Shown here: piece after piece, positions 42,326-50,983 of the stretch
How the letters are laid out: every line of letters begins with the position of its first letter
Position numbering within the stretch: the stretch's first letter is position 1
Assembly (NCBI GenBank): GCA_023423995.1
Contig: JAFAEL010000098.1
Location: forward strand, 75,140-139,139
Source: Pseudomonadota bacterium
Lineage (GTDB): Bacteria; Pseudomonadota; Alphaproteobacteria; Rhizobiales; Beijerinckiaceae
DNA: 64,000 bases
Direction: 5' to 3'
Translations under genes and position numbers: made by a program
Notes under the pieces: model-generated
Told to the model about the DNA's origin: nothing
The model's input: only the letters and a program-made list of their open reading frames with translations
Databases searched by the model: none

Positions 42326-43341
42326 GTTTCACCCGTCGCGCCGCCGTTGCGCTTGGCCTGTTCGCTGCCGCAGTCGCACCGAGCTGGGCTCAATCCGCCG
42401 ATCCGAAAGCCGAGATCGCGAAGGCCAAGCCCAAGGACTTCCCGACGCAGCCGATCGAGCTCACGGTCGTCTATCCCGCCGGCGGCGGCATGGACATCAA
42501 TGCGCGCTTGGTCGCCCGCTTCATGGAGAAGTGGAGCGGCGACCGCGTCATCGTGAACAACCGGACGGGAGGCGCCGGCCTGATCGGCCATTCCTGGCTC
42601 GCCATGCAGGCGCCGAAGGACGGCTATAGCGTCGGGATCATCGCCAGCCTGATCTTCTCCGACTCGATGCTCCGCGCGAACAAGCGCTGGAGCCACACGG
42701 ACATGGAGCCGCTCACGTTCCTCAACAACGAGGGCCTGAACCTCGTCGTGAACGCGGACGGCCCGTACAAGGACAAGAGCTTCAAGGACATCCTGGCGGC
42801 CGCCAAGGAGAAGCCCGGCACGGTTCGCTTCGGCACGGTGCCGGGGTCCATGTACGACTACATGATCGACCAGCTCGAGAGCGAGACGGGCGCCAAGTTC
42901 CTGCGCGTTCCGTTCCAGGGCGGCGCCCCGGGAATCGCGGCACTTCTCGGCAACAACATCGATGTGGGGATCGGCTTCTGGGGTGAGGTCTCGAGCTACC
43001 TCGAGGCGAAGAAGCTGAAGCCCGTCGCCGTTTCCAGCATGGACCGTTCCCCGTTCCTCCCCGACGCGCCGACACTTGGCGAGGTGCTGGGCAACAAGGA
43101 CGTCGTCTGGATGGCGACCCGATGGGCGGCCGTGCCGGCGGGTGTCCCGGCCGACAGGAAGGCCTATCTGGTTGCCGTCCTGAACGCGGCAGCGGCGGAT
43201 CCCGAGCTCCAGGAGGAGTTCAAGAAGCTCGGCGCCATTCCGGACCCCTCGATCAACACGCCTGAGAAGCTGGCCGAGCGGGTGAACCGGCTCGCCGAGC
43301 TCGAGCGCGAGTTCTACGTCAAGACCGGCCGGCTGAAGTAA
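42322..43341 (+). CDS. TctC/Bug-family periplasmic binding protein
   Basis: 339 residues from ATG 42322, overlapping the TctA stop and preceded by GGAGGGG. Signal peptide (SFTRRAAVALGLFAAAVAPSWAQ). Bug fold: PIELTVVYPAGGGMDINAR, VNNRTGGAGLIGHSWLA, GTVRFGTVPG, and MATRWAAVPAGVPADRK. Bug proteins bind carboxylates with a conserved water network. Delivers the operon's substrate to TctAB. Confidence 0.9.
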   Translation: MSFTRRAAVALGLFAAAVAPSWAQSADPKAEIAKAKPKDFPTQPIELTVVYPAGGGMDINARLVARFMEKWSGDRVIVNNRTGGAGLIGHSWLAMQAPKDGYSVGIIASLIFSDSMLRANKRWSHTDMEPLTFLNNEGLNLVVNADGPYKDKSFKDILAAAKEKPGTVRFGTVPGSMYDYMIDQLESETGAKFLRVPFQGGAPGIAALLGNNIDVGIGFWGEVSSYLEAKKLKPVAVSSMDRSPFLPDAPTLGEVLGNKDVVWMATRWAAVPAGVPADRKAYLVAVLNAAAADPELQEEFKKLGAIPDPSINTPEKLAERVNRLAELEREFYVKTGRLK

Positions 43342-43352
43342 GGCCCGGCCCG

Positions 43353-44105
43353 ATGACGGACGTCCTCGGCTGGCGCTGCACCTTCGGCGTGGTCACGCCG
43401 TCGACCAACACGGTGGTGCAGCCGGAATACGACGACATGCGGCCGGCTGGCGTGACGAACCACGTCGCCCGCATGCACATCCCGGACGATCCGATCGGGA
43501 GTGACGGGGATTTCGACGAGCTGATCCGGCGGATCGACGTCGCGCTCGAGGCGGCGCTCGAGCGCGTGATGACGGCGAAGCCCGACCACGTCGTGCTCGG
43601 GATCTCTGCAGAGAGCATCTGGGGCGGCGGTCTCGCCGCCGCCGAGGCCATCAAGGCGCGCGTCGACCGGCTGACTGGAGGACTTCCCTTCACGCAAGCC
43701 GCGGACGCGCTCCCGGCGGCTCTGCGGGCCTTCGGCGTCACGGGCCCCATCGGAATCGTGACGCCCTACTTCCCCGTCGCCGAGAAGCATCTCGTCCGCT
43801 TCGCGGAGGAAACCGGTTTCGTGGTGGCCGCCACGAAGCATCTCGCCCGCACGAGCCCGGTCGAGATCGCCCGCACGCCTCTGGAGATGCTGCGGGACGC
43901 CCTCGTCGAGGTGAACAGGCCCGAGGTGGAAGCCATCATCCAGTTCGGCGCGAACCTTCCGATGGGCCGCCTTGCGGCGGCCGCCGAGCTCTGGCTCGGC
44001 AAGCCCGTTATCGCGGTGAACACCGCCACCTATTGGCACGCCCTGCGGAGCCGCGGCATCCACGACCGGGTGCAGGGCTACGGCCGCCTTCTCCTGGAGC
44101 ACTGA
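43353..44105 (+). CDS. Maleate isomerase / arylmalonate decarboxylase-like protein lacking catalytic cysteines
   Basis: 250 residues of the Asp/Glu racemase superfamily: FGVVTPSTNTVVQPEYD near the start matches the maleate isomerase group, later GPIGIVTPYF and QFGANLPMG. Where racemases and maleate isomerases have two catalytic cysteines, this protein has GISAES and FGANLP; its only cysteine is residue 9. It may be a decarboxylase, isomerase or sensor with altered chemistry. Position between transporter and RidA shows it belongs to the pathway. Confidence 0.75.
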   Translation: MTDVLGWRCTFGVVTPSTNTVVQPEYDDMRPAGVTNHVARMHIPDDPIGSDGDFDELIRRIDVALEAALERVMTAKPDHVVLGISAESIWGGGLAAAEAIKARVDRLTGGLPFTQAADALPAALRAFGVTGPIGIVTPYFPVAEKHLVRFAEETGFVVAATKHLARTSPVEIARTPLEMLRDALVEVNRPEVEAIIQFGANLPMGRLAAAAELWLGKPVIAVNTATYWHALRSRGIHDRVQGYGRLLLEH

Positions 44106-44107
44106 GC

Positions 44108-44578
44108 GTGAGCGCCGAACAACGTCTTCGCGAACTCGGGATCGAGCTTCCGCCTCCGTTCAAGGACGAGGCGAACCGGGTGCGCGCGCTCCGGTCCGGC
44201 TCGCATGTCTACATGAGCGGCCACGGCCCCCTCGGCCCGGGGAACGTGCCCTACGTGGCTGGCAAGCTCGGGCGGGAGCTGACGATCCCGCAGGGCCGGG
44301 AGGCGGCGCGGCTCACGGGGCTGTGCTGCCTCTCCACGCTCCGCACCTATCTCGGGACGCTCGACACCGTGACGCGGGTCGTGCGCGTCGTCGGGTTCAT
44401 CAATTGCGCGCCGGGCTTCAACACGCCGTCCGACGTGCTGCATGGGTTCTCGGACCTGATGGTCGAGATCTTCGGCGAGAGCGGCCGCCATGTCCGCTCC
44501 GCCATCGGCGTGGCTGAGCTCTACGCCGACATTCCGATCGAGGTGGAAGCCTTGTTCGAGGTCGCGGACGGACGCTGA
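44108..44578 (+). CDS. RidA-family protein (YjgF-like)
   Basis: 156 residues from GTG 44108, two bases after the previous stop. Trimeric RidA fold: GSHVYMSGHGPLG, the glycine-rich core and C-terminal RSAIGVAELYADIPIEVEALFEV with the conserved Arg. RidA proteins hydrolyse reactive enamines/imines formed by PLP enzymes; pathway members act on intermediates. It might protect enzymes in this operon or tautomerise the substrate. Confidence 0.85.
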   Translation: MSAEQRLRELGIELPPPFKDEANRVRALRSGSHVYMSGHGPLGPGNVPYVAGKLGRELTIPQGREAARLTGLCCLSTLRTYLGTLDTVTRVVRVVGFINCAPGFNTPSDVLHGFSDLMVEIFGESGRHVRSAIGVAELYADIPIEVEALFEVADGR

Positions 44579-44602
44579 AAGTAATCAGGAAGGATGACAA
44601 GA

Positions 44603-45487
44603 ATGAACGCTGCCGACACTCTTGCCGGGCGGCTGAAAAGCGGACCGATGGTCGTCGCTCCGGGCGCCTATGACTGCATCACGGCGCGCCTCGTCGCGCA
44701 GGCCGGGTTCGGGGCCGTGTACATGACGGGCGCCGGGACGGCCGCGACGCTGGGCTTCCCCGATTACGGCCTCGTCAGCATGAACGAGATGACGGACAAT
44801 GCCGGCCGGATCGCCGACGCGGTTGGTGGGATTCCGGTCATCGCGGATGCCGACACGGCGTTCGGCAACGAGCTCAACGCCACCCGTACGGTGCGCGAAT
44901 ACGAGAAGAACGGCGTCGCCGCGATCCATATCGAGGACCAGGAGTTCCCCAAGCGCTGCGGTCACCTCGACAACAAGGTGATCATCCCGCTCGAGGATTA
45001 CGTCGCGAAGATCCGGGCGGCCGTCGCCGCGAGGCAGAACCCGAACTTCACCATCATCGCCCGGACCGATTCCCGCGCCGGCATGGGCCTCGACGAGGCC
45101 GTTCGCCGCTGCAACGCGGCGCTCGAGGCGGGCGCCGGCATGGCGTTCCTCGAGGCGCCGCAATCGGTGGAGGAGATCGCGGCCATCCCCAAGCTCGTGA
45201 AGGGGCCCTGCCTCCTGAACCTCGCCTGGGCCGGGAAGACGCCCCAGGTCGATCTCGCCGAGGCCGATCGCATGGGCTACCGACTGGCCATCCTGCCGGG
45301 CATCCTGATGGCGGCCGTGATCAGCCGCTGCGACGAGGTCCTGGCGGACCTGCGGGAGAGCGGCCGGCATCCGCAACTCGATGCCAAGATGTCGCCGGGC
45401 GAGATGTTCCGCCGGATGGGCTCCGCGGATTGGGATCCGCTGCGCGATCAGTTCCGCACGCCCACGCCTCGCGTCGCGGCCGAGTAA
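44603..45487 (+). CDS. Isocitrate lyase / PEP mutase-family lyase (dimethylmalate or methylisocitrate lyase-like)
   Basis: 294 residues from ATG 44603, which has AGGAAGG ~9 nt upstream (ATG 44594 is too close). Family motifs: [17 protein letters not shown], metal site [22 protein letters not shown] with the catalytic Cys in [19 protein letters not shown]. The KRCGH loop marks C-C lyases such as methylisocitrate, oxaloacetate and 2,3-dimethylmalate lyases rather than phosphomutases. Yields pyruvate or glyoxylate plus a short acid. Followed 11 nt later by LeuC. Confidence 0.88.
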   Translation: MNAADTLAGRLKSGPMVVAPGAYDCITARLVAQAGFGAVYMTGAGTAATLGFPDYGLVSMNEMTDNAGRIADAVGGIPVIADADTAFGNELNATRTVREYEKNGVAAIHIEDQEFPKRCGHLDNKVIIPLEDYVAKIRAAVAARQNPNFTIIARTDSRAGMGLDEAVRRCNAALEAGAGMAFLEAPQSVEEIAAIPKLVKGPCLLNLAWAGKTPQVDLAEADRMGYRLAILPGILMAAVISRCDEVLADLRESGRHPQLDAKMSPGEMFRRMGSADWDPLRDQFRTPTPRVAAE

Positions 45488-45498
45488 GGAACGGCCGC

Positions 45499-46914
45499 AT
45501 GGGCACGCCCAGGACACTCTTCGACAAGATCTGGTCCTCGCACGTCATCCTCGAGCGCGAGGATGGCTCGACGCTCCTGCATGTCGACCGGCACCTGATC
45601 CACGACATCGCCGGAATCATCATCTCGGAGCTCGCGGAGCGCGGCCTGCCGGTCCGGCGCCCCGACCGCACCTTCGCGGTTCCCGATCACTACACGCCGA
45701 CGCGCGGGCGCTCCGGGCCCGACCCGCTCGCCGGATCGCCGCATGCCGGGCATATTCGCACGCTCGAGAGCGAGGCGCGGCGCACCGGCATGACGCTCTT
45801 CGCGCTGGACGATGTCCGTCAGGGGATCGTGCACGTGATCGGGCCGGAGCAGGGCATCACCCAGCCTGGCACCATCCTGGTGTGCGGCGACAGCCACACG
45901 GCGACACACGGCGCGCTCGGAGCGCTGGCCTTCGGCATCGGCGCGTCCGAGATCGCGCATGTGCTCGCGACCCAGGCGCTCTGGCAGAAGAAGCCGAAGA
46001 CCATGCGGGTCACCATCGACGGCACGCTCGCGCCGGGCGTCCAGTCGAAGGACGTCATCCTGGCGCTCATCGGCAAGATCGGGGCCGCGGGCGGCACCGG
46101 CTATGTGATCGAATATGCGGGCTCCCTCATTCGGAGCCTCTCGGTCGAGGCGCGTCTCACGATCTGCAACATGTCGATCGAGGCCGGCGCGCGCGCCGGC
46201 ATGATCAGCCCGGACGAGACGACCTTCTCGTATCTCCAGGGGCGGCCCTTCGCGCCCAAGGAACACGAGTGGGACGCGGCCCTGGCGCATTGGCGTACGC
46301 TGCCGACCGAGGAAGGCGCCCGTTTCGACCGCGAGGTGACGCTCGACGCCTCCGCCATCGCCCCCATGGTGACGTGGGGGACGAGCCCCGAGGCGGCGTT
46401 GCCGATCACCGACCGCGTGCCGGACCCGAGCGAGGTTCCCGACCGCGAGCGCCGCGCCAACATGGTCCACGCGCTGGATTACATGGGGCTGACGCCGGGC
46501 ACGCCGCTGGACGGGATCACGATCGATCGCGTTTTCATCGGCTCCTGCACCAACAGCCGCATCGAGGACCTTCGGGAGGCCGCGCGGGTCGTCGACGGCC
46601 GCAAATCCGTCGTCCCCGCGATGGTCGTGCCCGGATCGGGCCTCGTGAAGGCGCAGGCAGAGGCCGAGGGCCTCGACGTCATTTTCAAGAAGGCGGGCTT
46701 CGAATGGCGGGACGCAGGTTGCTCGATGTGCGTGGCCATCAACGGCGACGTGGCGGCCCCGGGAGAACGCTGCGCGTCTACCTCAAACCGAAACTTCGTC
46801 GGCCGGCAGGGGAAGGGGGCGCGGACGCACCTCGTGAGCCCACCGATGGCGGCTGCCGCGGCCGTGACGGGACGACTGACCGATGTTCGCCGGCTCATGG
46901 AGGGCCACGCCTGA
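45499..46914 (+). CDS. Aconitase-family hydratase large subunit (LeuC-like, catabolic paralogue)
   Basis: 471 residues. Three [4Fe-4S] cysteines in IGSCTNSR and [11 protein letters not shown], plus [23 protein letters not shown]. The substrate-binding region differs from standard Leu[16 protein letters not shown] where HEVTSPQAFEGLR is usual, and DHYTPT for DHNVPT. With the small subunit, hydrates or dehydrates a dicarboxylate such as citraconate, isopropylmalate or dimethylmaleate. Located in a catabolic operon next to a lyase, not with leuB, so biosynthetic role is unlikely. Confidence 0.87.
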   Translation: MGTPRTLFDKIWSSHVILEREDGSTLLHVDRHLIHDIAGIIISELAERGLPVRRPDRTFAVPDHYTPTRGRSGPDPLAGSPHAGHIRTLESEARRTGMTLFALDDVRQGIVHVIGPEQGITQPGTILVCGDSHTATHGALGALAFGIGASEIAHVLATQALWQKKPKTMRVTIDGTLAPGVQSKDVILALIGKIGAAGGTGYVIEYAGSLIRSLSVEARLTICNMSIEAGARAGMISPDETTFSYLQGRPFAPKEHEWDAALAHWRTLPTEEGARFDREVTLDASAIAPMVTWGTSPEAALPITDRVPDPSEVPDRERRANMVHALDYMGLTPGTPLDGITIDRVFIGSCTNSRIEDLREAARVVDGRKSVVPAMVVPGSGLVKAQAEAEGLDVIFKKAGFEWRDAGCSMCVAINGDVAAPGERCASTSNRNFVGRQGKGARTHLVSPPMAAAAAVTGRLTDVRRLMEGHA

Positions 46915-47516
46915 TGGAGCCCTTCCGTACGCTCGACGCCGTTGCGGCGCCGCTGCCCGCGGCCAACGTGGACACCGACCAGATCCTGCCGGCTCGCTTC
47001 CTCTTCAAGGCGCGCAAGGAGGGCTTCGCCGAGGAGCTCTTCGGCGACCTGCGCGAGGCGGCGCGGGCCGGAGGCGATGCGTTCCTCCTCGACCGGCCGG
47101 AATACCAGGAGGCCAGAATCCTGGTCGCGGACCGGAATTTCGGCTGCGGCTCCTCCCGCGAGCACGCGGTCTGGGCCCTCTGGGACGCCGGGATCAGGAC
47201 GGTTCTGGCGCCGAGTTTCGGCGACATCTTCTTCAACAACTCGCTGAAGAACGGCCTCTTGCCGGTGGTGCTCTCCGAGGCGCGCATCGGCGAACTCCTC
47301 GATCACCTGCGTGAGCATCCCGGGAGCCGGATCGTGGTCGACCTCGCGGGGCAGATGGTCACGGGGCCGGACGGGCGCGTGGACAGTTTCGACATCGCGC
47401 CGCTCCCGAAGGAATGCCTGCTGGAAGGGCTGGACGACATCGAACTGACCCTCCGCTATCGCGACAGGATGGACACGTTCGAGAAGGAGCACGAGCGCCG
47501 GCTTCCCTGGCTGTGA
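46914..47516 (+). CDS. Aconitase-family hydratase small subunit (LeuD-like)
   Basis: 200 residues; ATG overlaps the large-subunit stop by one base (TGATG). NVDTDQILPARFL, NFGCGSSREHAVWAL and FGDIFFNNSLKNGLLPVVL are the swivel-domain motifs of the LeuD/dimethylmaleate hydratase small subunit. Forms the active-site cap with the large subunit. Confidence 0.9.
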   Translation: MEPFRTLDAVAAPLPAANVDTDQILPARFLFKARKEGFAEELFGDLREAARAGGDAFLLDRPEYQEARILVADRNFGCGSSREHAVWALWDAGIRTVLAPSFGDIFFNNSLKNGLLPVVLSEARIGELLDHLREHPGSRIVVDLAGQMVTGPDGRVDSFDIAPLPKECLLEGLDDIELTLRYRDRMDTFEKEHERRLPWL

Positions 47517-47530
47517 CCGGGATTTGAGGC

Positions 47531-47559
47531 TGCCGGGGTTGCCGTCCGCAGCCCCGGCA
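47531..47559. terminator. Hairpin between hydratase and ABC genes
   Basis: TGCCGGGG / CCCCGGCA stem with 13-nt loop in the 93-bp gap. No T-run; may attenuate rather than fully end transcription. Confidence 0.4.
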
Positions 47560-47609
47560 TGGAACTAGGGCCAAGGGGCGCCGGAAGCGCTCCACAGAGG
47601 GAGAGTAGA

Positions 47610-48584
47610 ATGCGCAAATGGGCTATGGCGGCAGCATTCGCTGTCGCAACCGCCACGGGCTCGCAGGCGGTGGACCTGAACGTCGCCCATTTCGGGACCG
47701 GCATGTATGGCGTTCCCTACGCGGTCGCCAAGGAGAAGGGCTACTTCAAGGAGGCCGGGCTCGATGTGACCGGCTTCCTGACCTCGGCGGGCGGCGGCAC
47801 GACCGTGCGCAACACGCTCGCCTCCGAACTTCCCTATGGCGAGGTCGCCCTTCCGGCCGTGATCGCGGCCGCGCAGCAGGGCATCGAGATGACGATCGTG
47901 CATGGCGGCGTCCTGAGCGTGTCGGACCAGGTCTGGGTGACGCGCAAGGACGACGAGCGGATCAAGACGGTGCAGGACCTGAAGGGCAAGAAGCTCGGCT
48001 ATTCCAGCCCGAAATCCGTGACCGACATGATCACCTCGATGATGCTGGAGGACAACAAGCTCACGGGCCAGGTGGAGCGTCGGCCGGTCGGCGGCGTCGG
48101 CGCCGGCGTCGCAGCGCTCCGCGAGGGCGGGGTCGACATGATCTACATCACCCAGCCTGTCTGGGCGAAGGAGAAGGAGAACTTCCGCCAGGTCTTCAAC
48201 TCGACCGATTGGGCGCCGCGCGTGACGCAGACCGTGGGCGTCGTCAGGACCGACTTCCTCAAGAAGAACCCCGACCTCATCCGCAAGCTCATCGTCGCCC
48301 GTCGCAAGGGCGTCGAGTTCGTCAAGCAGAACCCGGCGGAAGCCGCCACCATCATGGCTAAGGAGTACAAGATCCCCCTCGAGCACGCGAAGGCCGCGAT
48401 CCAGGACATCCTGGCCACGAAGGGCGACTACTGGAGCCTCGGCGGCTTCGATTACGAGGGCATGGACGTCATGCTCCGCGGCCTGCAACTCGTGAAGGCC
48501 GTCGAGCCCGGTCCGTTCGATTGGAGCAAGTATGTCGACGAGAGCTATCTTCCCGACGACCTGAAGCGGAAGCCGAAGTCCTGA
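47610..48584 (+). CDS. NMT1/SsuA-type ABC transporter substrate-binding protein
   Basis: 324 residues from ATG 47610 (GAGGGAGAG upstream). Signal peptide MRKWAMAAAFAVATATGSQA. NMT1/THI5-like fold: YGVPYAVAKEKGYFKEAGLDV, AGGGTTVRNTLASELPYGEVALPAV, KGKKLGYSSPKSVTD. Members bind sulphonates, taurine, pyrimidines, phthalate or similar. Next gene starts six bases past the stop. Confidence 0.85.
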   Translation: MRKWAMAAAFAVATATGSQAVDLNVAHFGTGMYGVPYAVAKEKGYFKEAGLDVTGFLTSAGGGTTVRNTLASELPYGEVALPAVIAAAQQGIEMTIVHGGVLSVSDQVWVTRKDDERIKTVQDLKGKKLGYSSPKSVTDMITSMMLEDNKLTGQVERRPVGGVGAGVAALREGGVDMIYITQPVWAKEKENFRQVFNSTDWAPRVTQTVGVVRTDFLKKNPDLIRKLIVARRKGVEFVKQNPAEAATIMAKEYKIPLEHAKAAIQDILATKGDYWSLGGFDYEGMDVMLRGLQLVKAVEPGPFDWSKYVDESYLPDDLKRKPKS

Positions 48585-48589
48585 CGATC

Positions 48590-49396
48590 GTGACCTCAAA
48601 CTTTTCCATCCAGGCAAGTCTCTCCGGCGTCACACGGGTCTACCCGGCCGGAGGGACCGGAAAACCGGTTCATGCGCTCGGGCCGATCGATCTCGATCTC
48701 AGGGCCGGCGAGTTCTTCTCCGTGGTCGGACCGTCCGGCTGCGGGAAGTCGACGCTGCTCGACGTGCTGGCGGGGCTCGCCCCGCCATCCGCCGGCAGCG
48801 TCACCTTCGAGGGCAAGCCCGTGCGCGGCCAGGTGCCGGACGGGATCGGCGTCGTGTTCCAGGAGGATGCGAGCTTCCCCTGGCTGACGGCGTACGACAA
48901 CGCGGCCTTCGCGGCACGTCAGGCGGGCCTGCCTGAGAACGAGGTGCGGGCCCGCGTGGAGCATACGCTGTCCTTCATGGGCCTGATGCCATTCGCGCAG
49001 GCCTATCCGGCCCAGCTCTCCGGCGGCATGCGCCAGCGCGTCTGCATCGCCCGCACGCTCGTGACCCGGCCACGGCTGATCCTGCTGGACGAGCCATTCG
49101 GCGCGCTCGACCAGCAGACCCGGCTCCTGATGGGGGACGAACTGCTCGCCCTCTGGCGCGACACCAACGCGACCATCCTTCTGATCACCCACTCGCTCGA
49201 CGAGGCCGCGCTCCTCTCGGACCGGATCGGCGTGATGTCCGCGCGGCCCGGCATCTTCATCGATCTCGTCGAGACCGGATGGCCACGCGATCGCGACAGC
49301 CGCATCGTATCCCATCCGGAATTCGGCCAGCTCACCGGCCGCATCTGGGCCGGCCTGCGCGAGCAGTCGATGCGCGCGCTGGCGAGTGCTCGATGA
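48590..49396 (+). CDS. ABC transporter ATPase (SsuB/TauB type)
   Basis: 268 residues from GTG 48590. Walker A VGPSGCGKST, Q-loop VVFQEDASFPWL, signature LSGGMRQR, Walker B LILLDEPFGAL and H-loop THSLDEA. ATP-driven partner of the binding protein and the two permeases. The stop overlaps the first permease (ATGA). Confidence 0.92.
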   Translation: MTSNFSIQASLSGVTRVYPAGGTGKPVHALGPIDLDLRAGEFFSVVGPSGCGKSTLLDVLAGLAPPSAGSVTFEGKPVRGQVPDGIGVVFQEDASFPWLTAYDNAAFAARQAGLPENEVRARVEHTLSFMGLMPFAQAYPAQLSGGMRQRVCIARTLVTRPRLILLDEPFGALDQQTRLLMGDELLALWRDTNATILLITHSLDEAALLSDRIGVMSARPGIFIDLVETGWPRDRDSRIVSHPEFGQLTGRIWAGLREQSMRALASAR

Positions 49397-50145
49397 CCCG
49401 CGCCGGAATCATTCGGCTCGGCGTCCTTGTCGGCGCCGTCGCCGTGCTCGAGGCTGCCTGCCGGGCCGGATATGTCAGCCGGCAGGCCGTCATCGCGCCG
49501 AGCGAGATGGTGCGCGGCGCCTGGCGCGTGCTGGGGACTCAAGAAGCGCGCGGCCACATCGTGGAGACGCTCACGACGGTCTCACTGGCCTTTGCCCTGT
49601 CCGTCATCGGAGGGTTCGCGATCGGGGTCCTGCTTCATCGCCTGCCCCGGTTCCGGCGGGCCGTCGATCCGCTGCTGGCGAGCTACTACGCGGTTCCGAC
49701 GTTCGTGTTCTATCCGGTCTTCATCGTGCTGTTCGGCCTCAATCGCTGGCCGCTCGTGGCGATCGGCTTCCTGTTCGCGGTGGTGGCGGTGGCGATCAAC
49801 ACGCTGGACGGGCTCGACCGGCTGCCGCGCGTCTTCATGCGCACCGCCCGGGCCTTGCGCATGAGCCCGACCCAGACACTGTTCAGGATCACCATCCCGG
49901 CCATCGCGCCATGGCTGTTCACGGCCATCAAGTTCGCGGTCGCCTATTCGTTCATCGGCGTGATCGCCGGCGAGTTCGTCCAGGCCGGCTCGGGGATCGG
50001 GTTCGCGATCGCCTTCGCGTACAATTCCTTCGACAATCTCACCATGTACGGCCTGATGCTGCTCCTGTTCGCGTTCGTCTGCACGCTGAACATGGGCCTC
50101 TGGACCTGGGAGCAGAAGCTCTATGCGCGCCGCGGCGGACGTTGA
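49393..50145 (+). CDS. ABC transporter permease (first)
   Basis: 250 residues, about six helices, BPD_transp_1 type; coupling loop around ARALRMSPTQTLFRITIPAIAPWLF. Overlaps the ATPase by 4 nt and the next permease by 23 nt. Partner of the second permease in a heterodimeric pore. Confidence 0.88.
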   Translation: MTRAGIIRLGVLVGAVAVLEAACRAGYVSRQAVIAPSEMVRGAWRVLGTQEARGHIVETLTTVSLAFALSVIGGFAIGVLLHRLPRFRRAVDPLLASYYAVPTFVFYPVFIVLFGLNRWPLVAIGFLFAVVAVAINTLDGLDRLPRVFMRTARALRMSPTQTLFRITIPAIAPWLFTAIKFAVAYSFIGVIAGEFVQAGSGIGFAIAFAYNSFDNLTMYGLMLLLFAFVCTLNMGLWTWEQKLYARRGGR

Positions 50146-50929
50146 CGTTCCACTCCCGGCCGCCTCGCCCGCGAAACGCAGGGCGAGCCGCCTGGGAGAC
50201 ACTGCCCTCGTGCTGCTGGGCGTCCTGGCGCTATGGCAGCTCGGAAGCTGGGGCGTGGGCCCGGCTATCCTCCCGGCCCCCGGCGCCACGGTCACGAAGC
50301 TCTGGGCGATCATGTCCTCGTCCGACTTCGGCGGCCATGCCTGGGAGACGGGGCGGGCCTTCCTGTCGGCGCTGGCCATCGCGTCCGTGGCGGGCCTTGC
50401 GATCGGCCTGATCCTCGGCGCCCACCGCCTCTCGGCGGAGGTCGCGGAGCCGATCCTCGTCGCCGTCTATGCGATCCCGAAGATCACGCTCTACCCGATC
50501 ATCCTCCTGCTGTTCGGCCTCGGCCTCTCGGCGAAGATCGCGTTCGGCGTGATCCATGGCGTCGTGCCCATCGCGGTGTTCACCATGGCGGCCGTGCGCA
50601 ACATCCGGCCCGTGTATTTCCGCGCTGCGCGCGCGATGCACCTCACGCCCCTCCAGACGGCGAGGCAGATCATGCTGCCGGCCGCGCTGCCCGGCATCGT
50701 GTCGGGCCTCAGGATCGGGTTCGCGCTCACCCTGCTCGGGACGCTCATCGGCGAGATGTTCGCCTCCCAGCGGGGCATCGGCTACATGCTCGTGAAGGCC
50801 ATGGAGACGAACGACGTCTCCACCGTGCTCGCGCTGGCGCTTCTCCTGATCGTGATCGCAACGCTGGTGTCGGGCGCGCTGCTGTCCCTCAACCAGAGGC
50901 TCGATCGGGCCGCCTCACCCGGCCACTGA
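50123..50929 (+). CDS. ABC transporter permease (second)
   Basis: 268 residues, similar in topology to the first, with ARAMHLTPLQTARQIMLPAALPGIVSGLRIG as the coupling loop. Two different permeases are unusual next to one SsuA/NMT1-type protein, where one homodimeric permease is common, so the pore is probably a heterodimer. Start ATG 50123 lies inside the previous gene. Confidence 0.88.
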   Translation: MRAAADVDVPLPAASPAKRRASRLGDTALVLLGVLALWQLGSWGVGPAILPAPGATVTKLWAIMSSSDFGGHAWETGRAFLSALAIASVAGLAIGLILGAHRLSAEVAEPILVAVYAIPKITLYPIILLLFGLGLSAKIAFGVIHGVVPIAVFTMAAVRNIRPVYFRAARAMHLTPLQTARQIMLPAALPGIVSGLRIGFALTLLGTLIGEMFASQRGIGYMLVKAMETNDVSTVLALALLLIVIATLVSGALLSLNQRLDRAASPGH

Positions 50930-50983
50930 AGGGCTTCCCGCCCTTGCGGGCGGAGACGCGCACGGGCGCGCCTCCGCTCCGGC

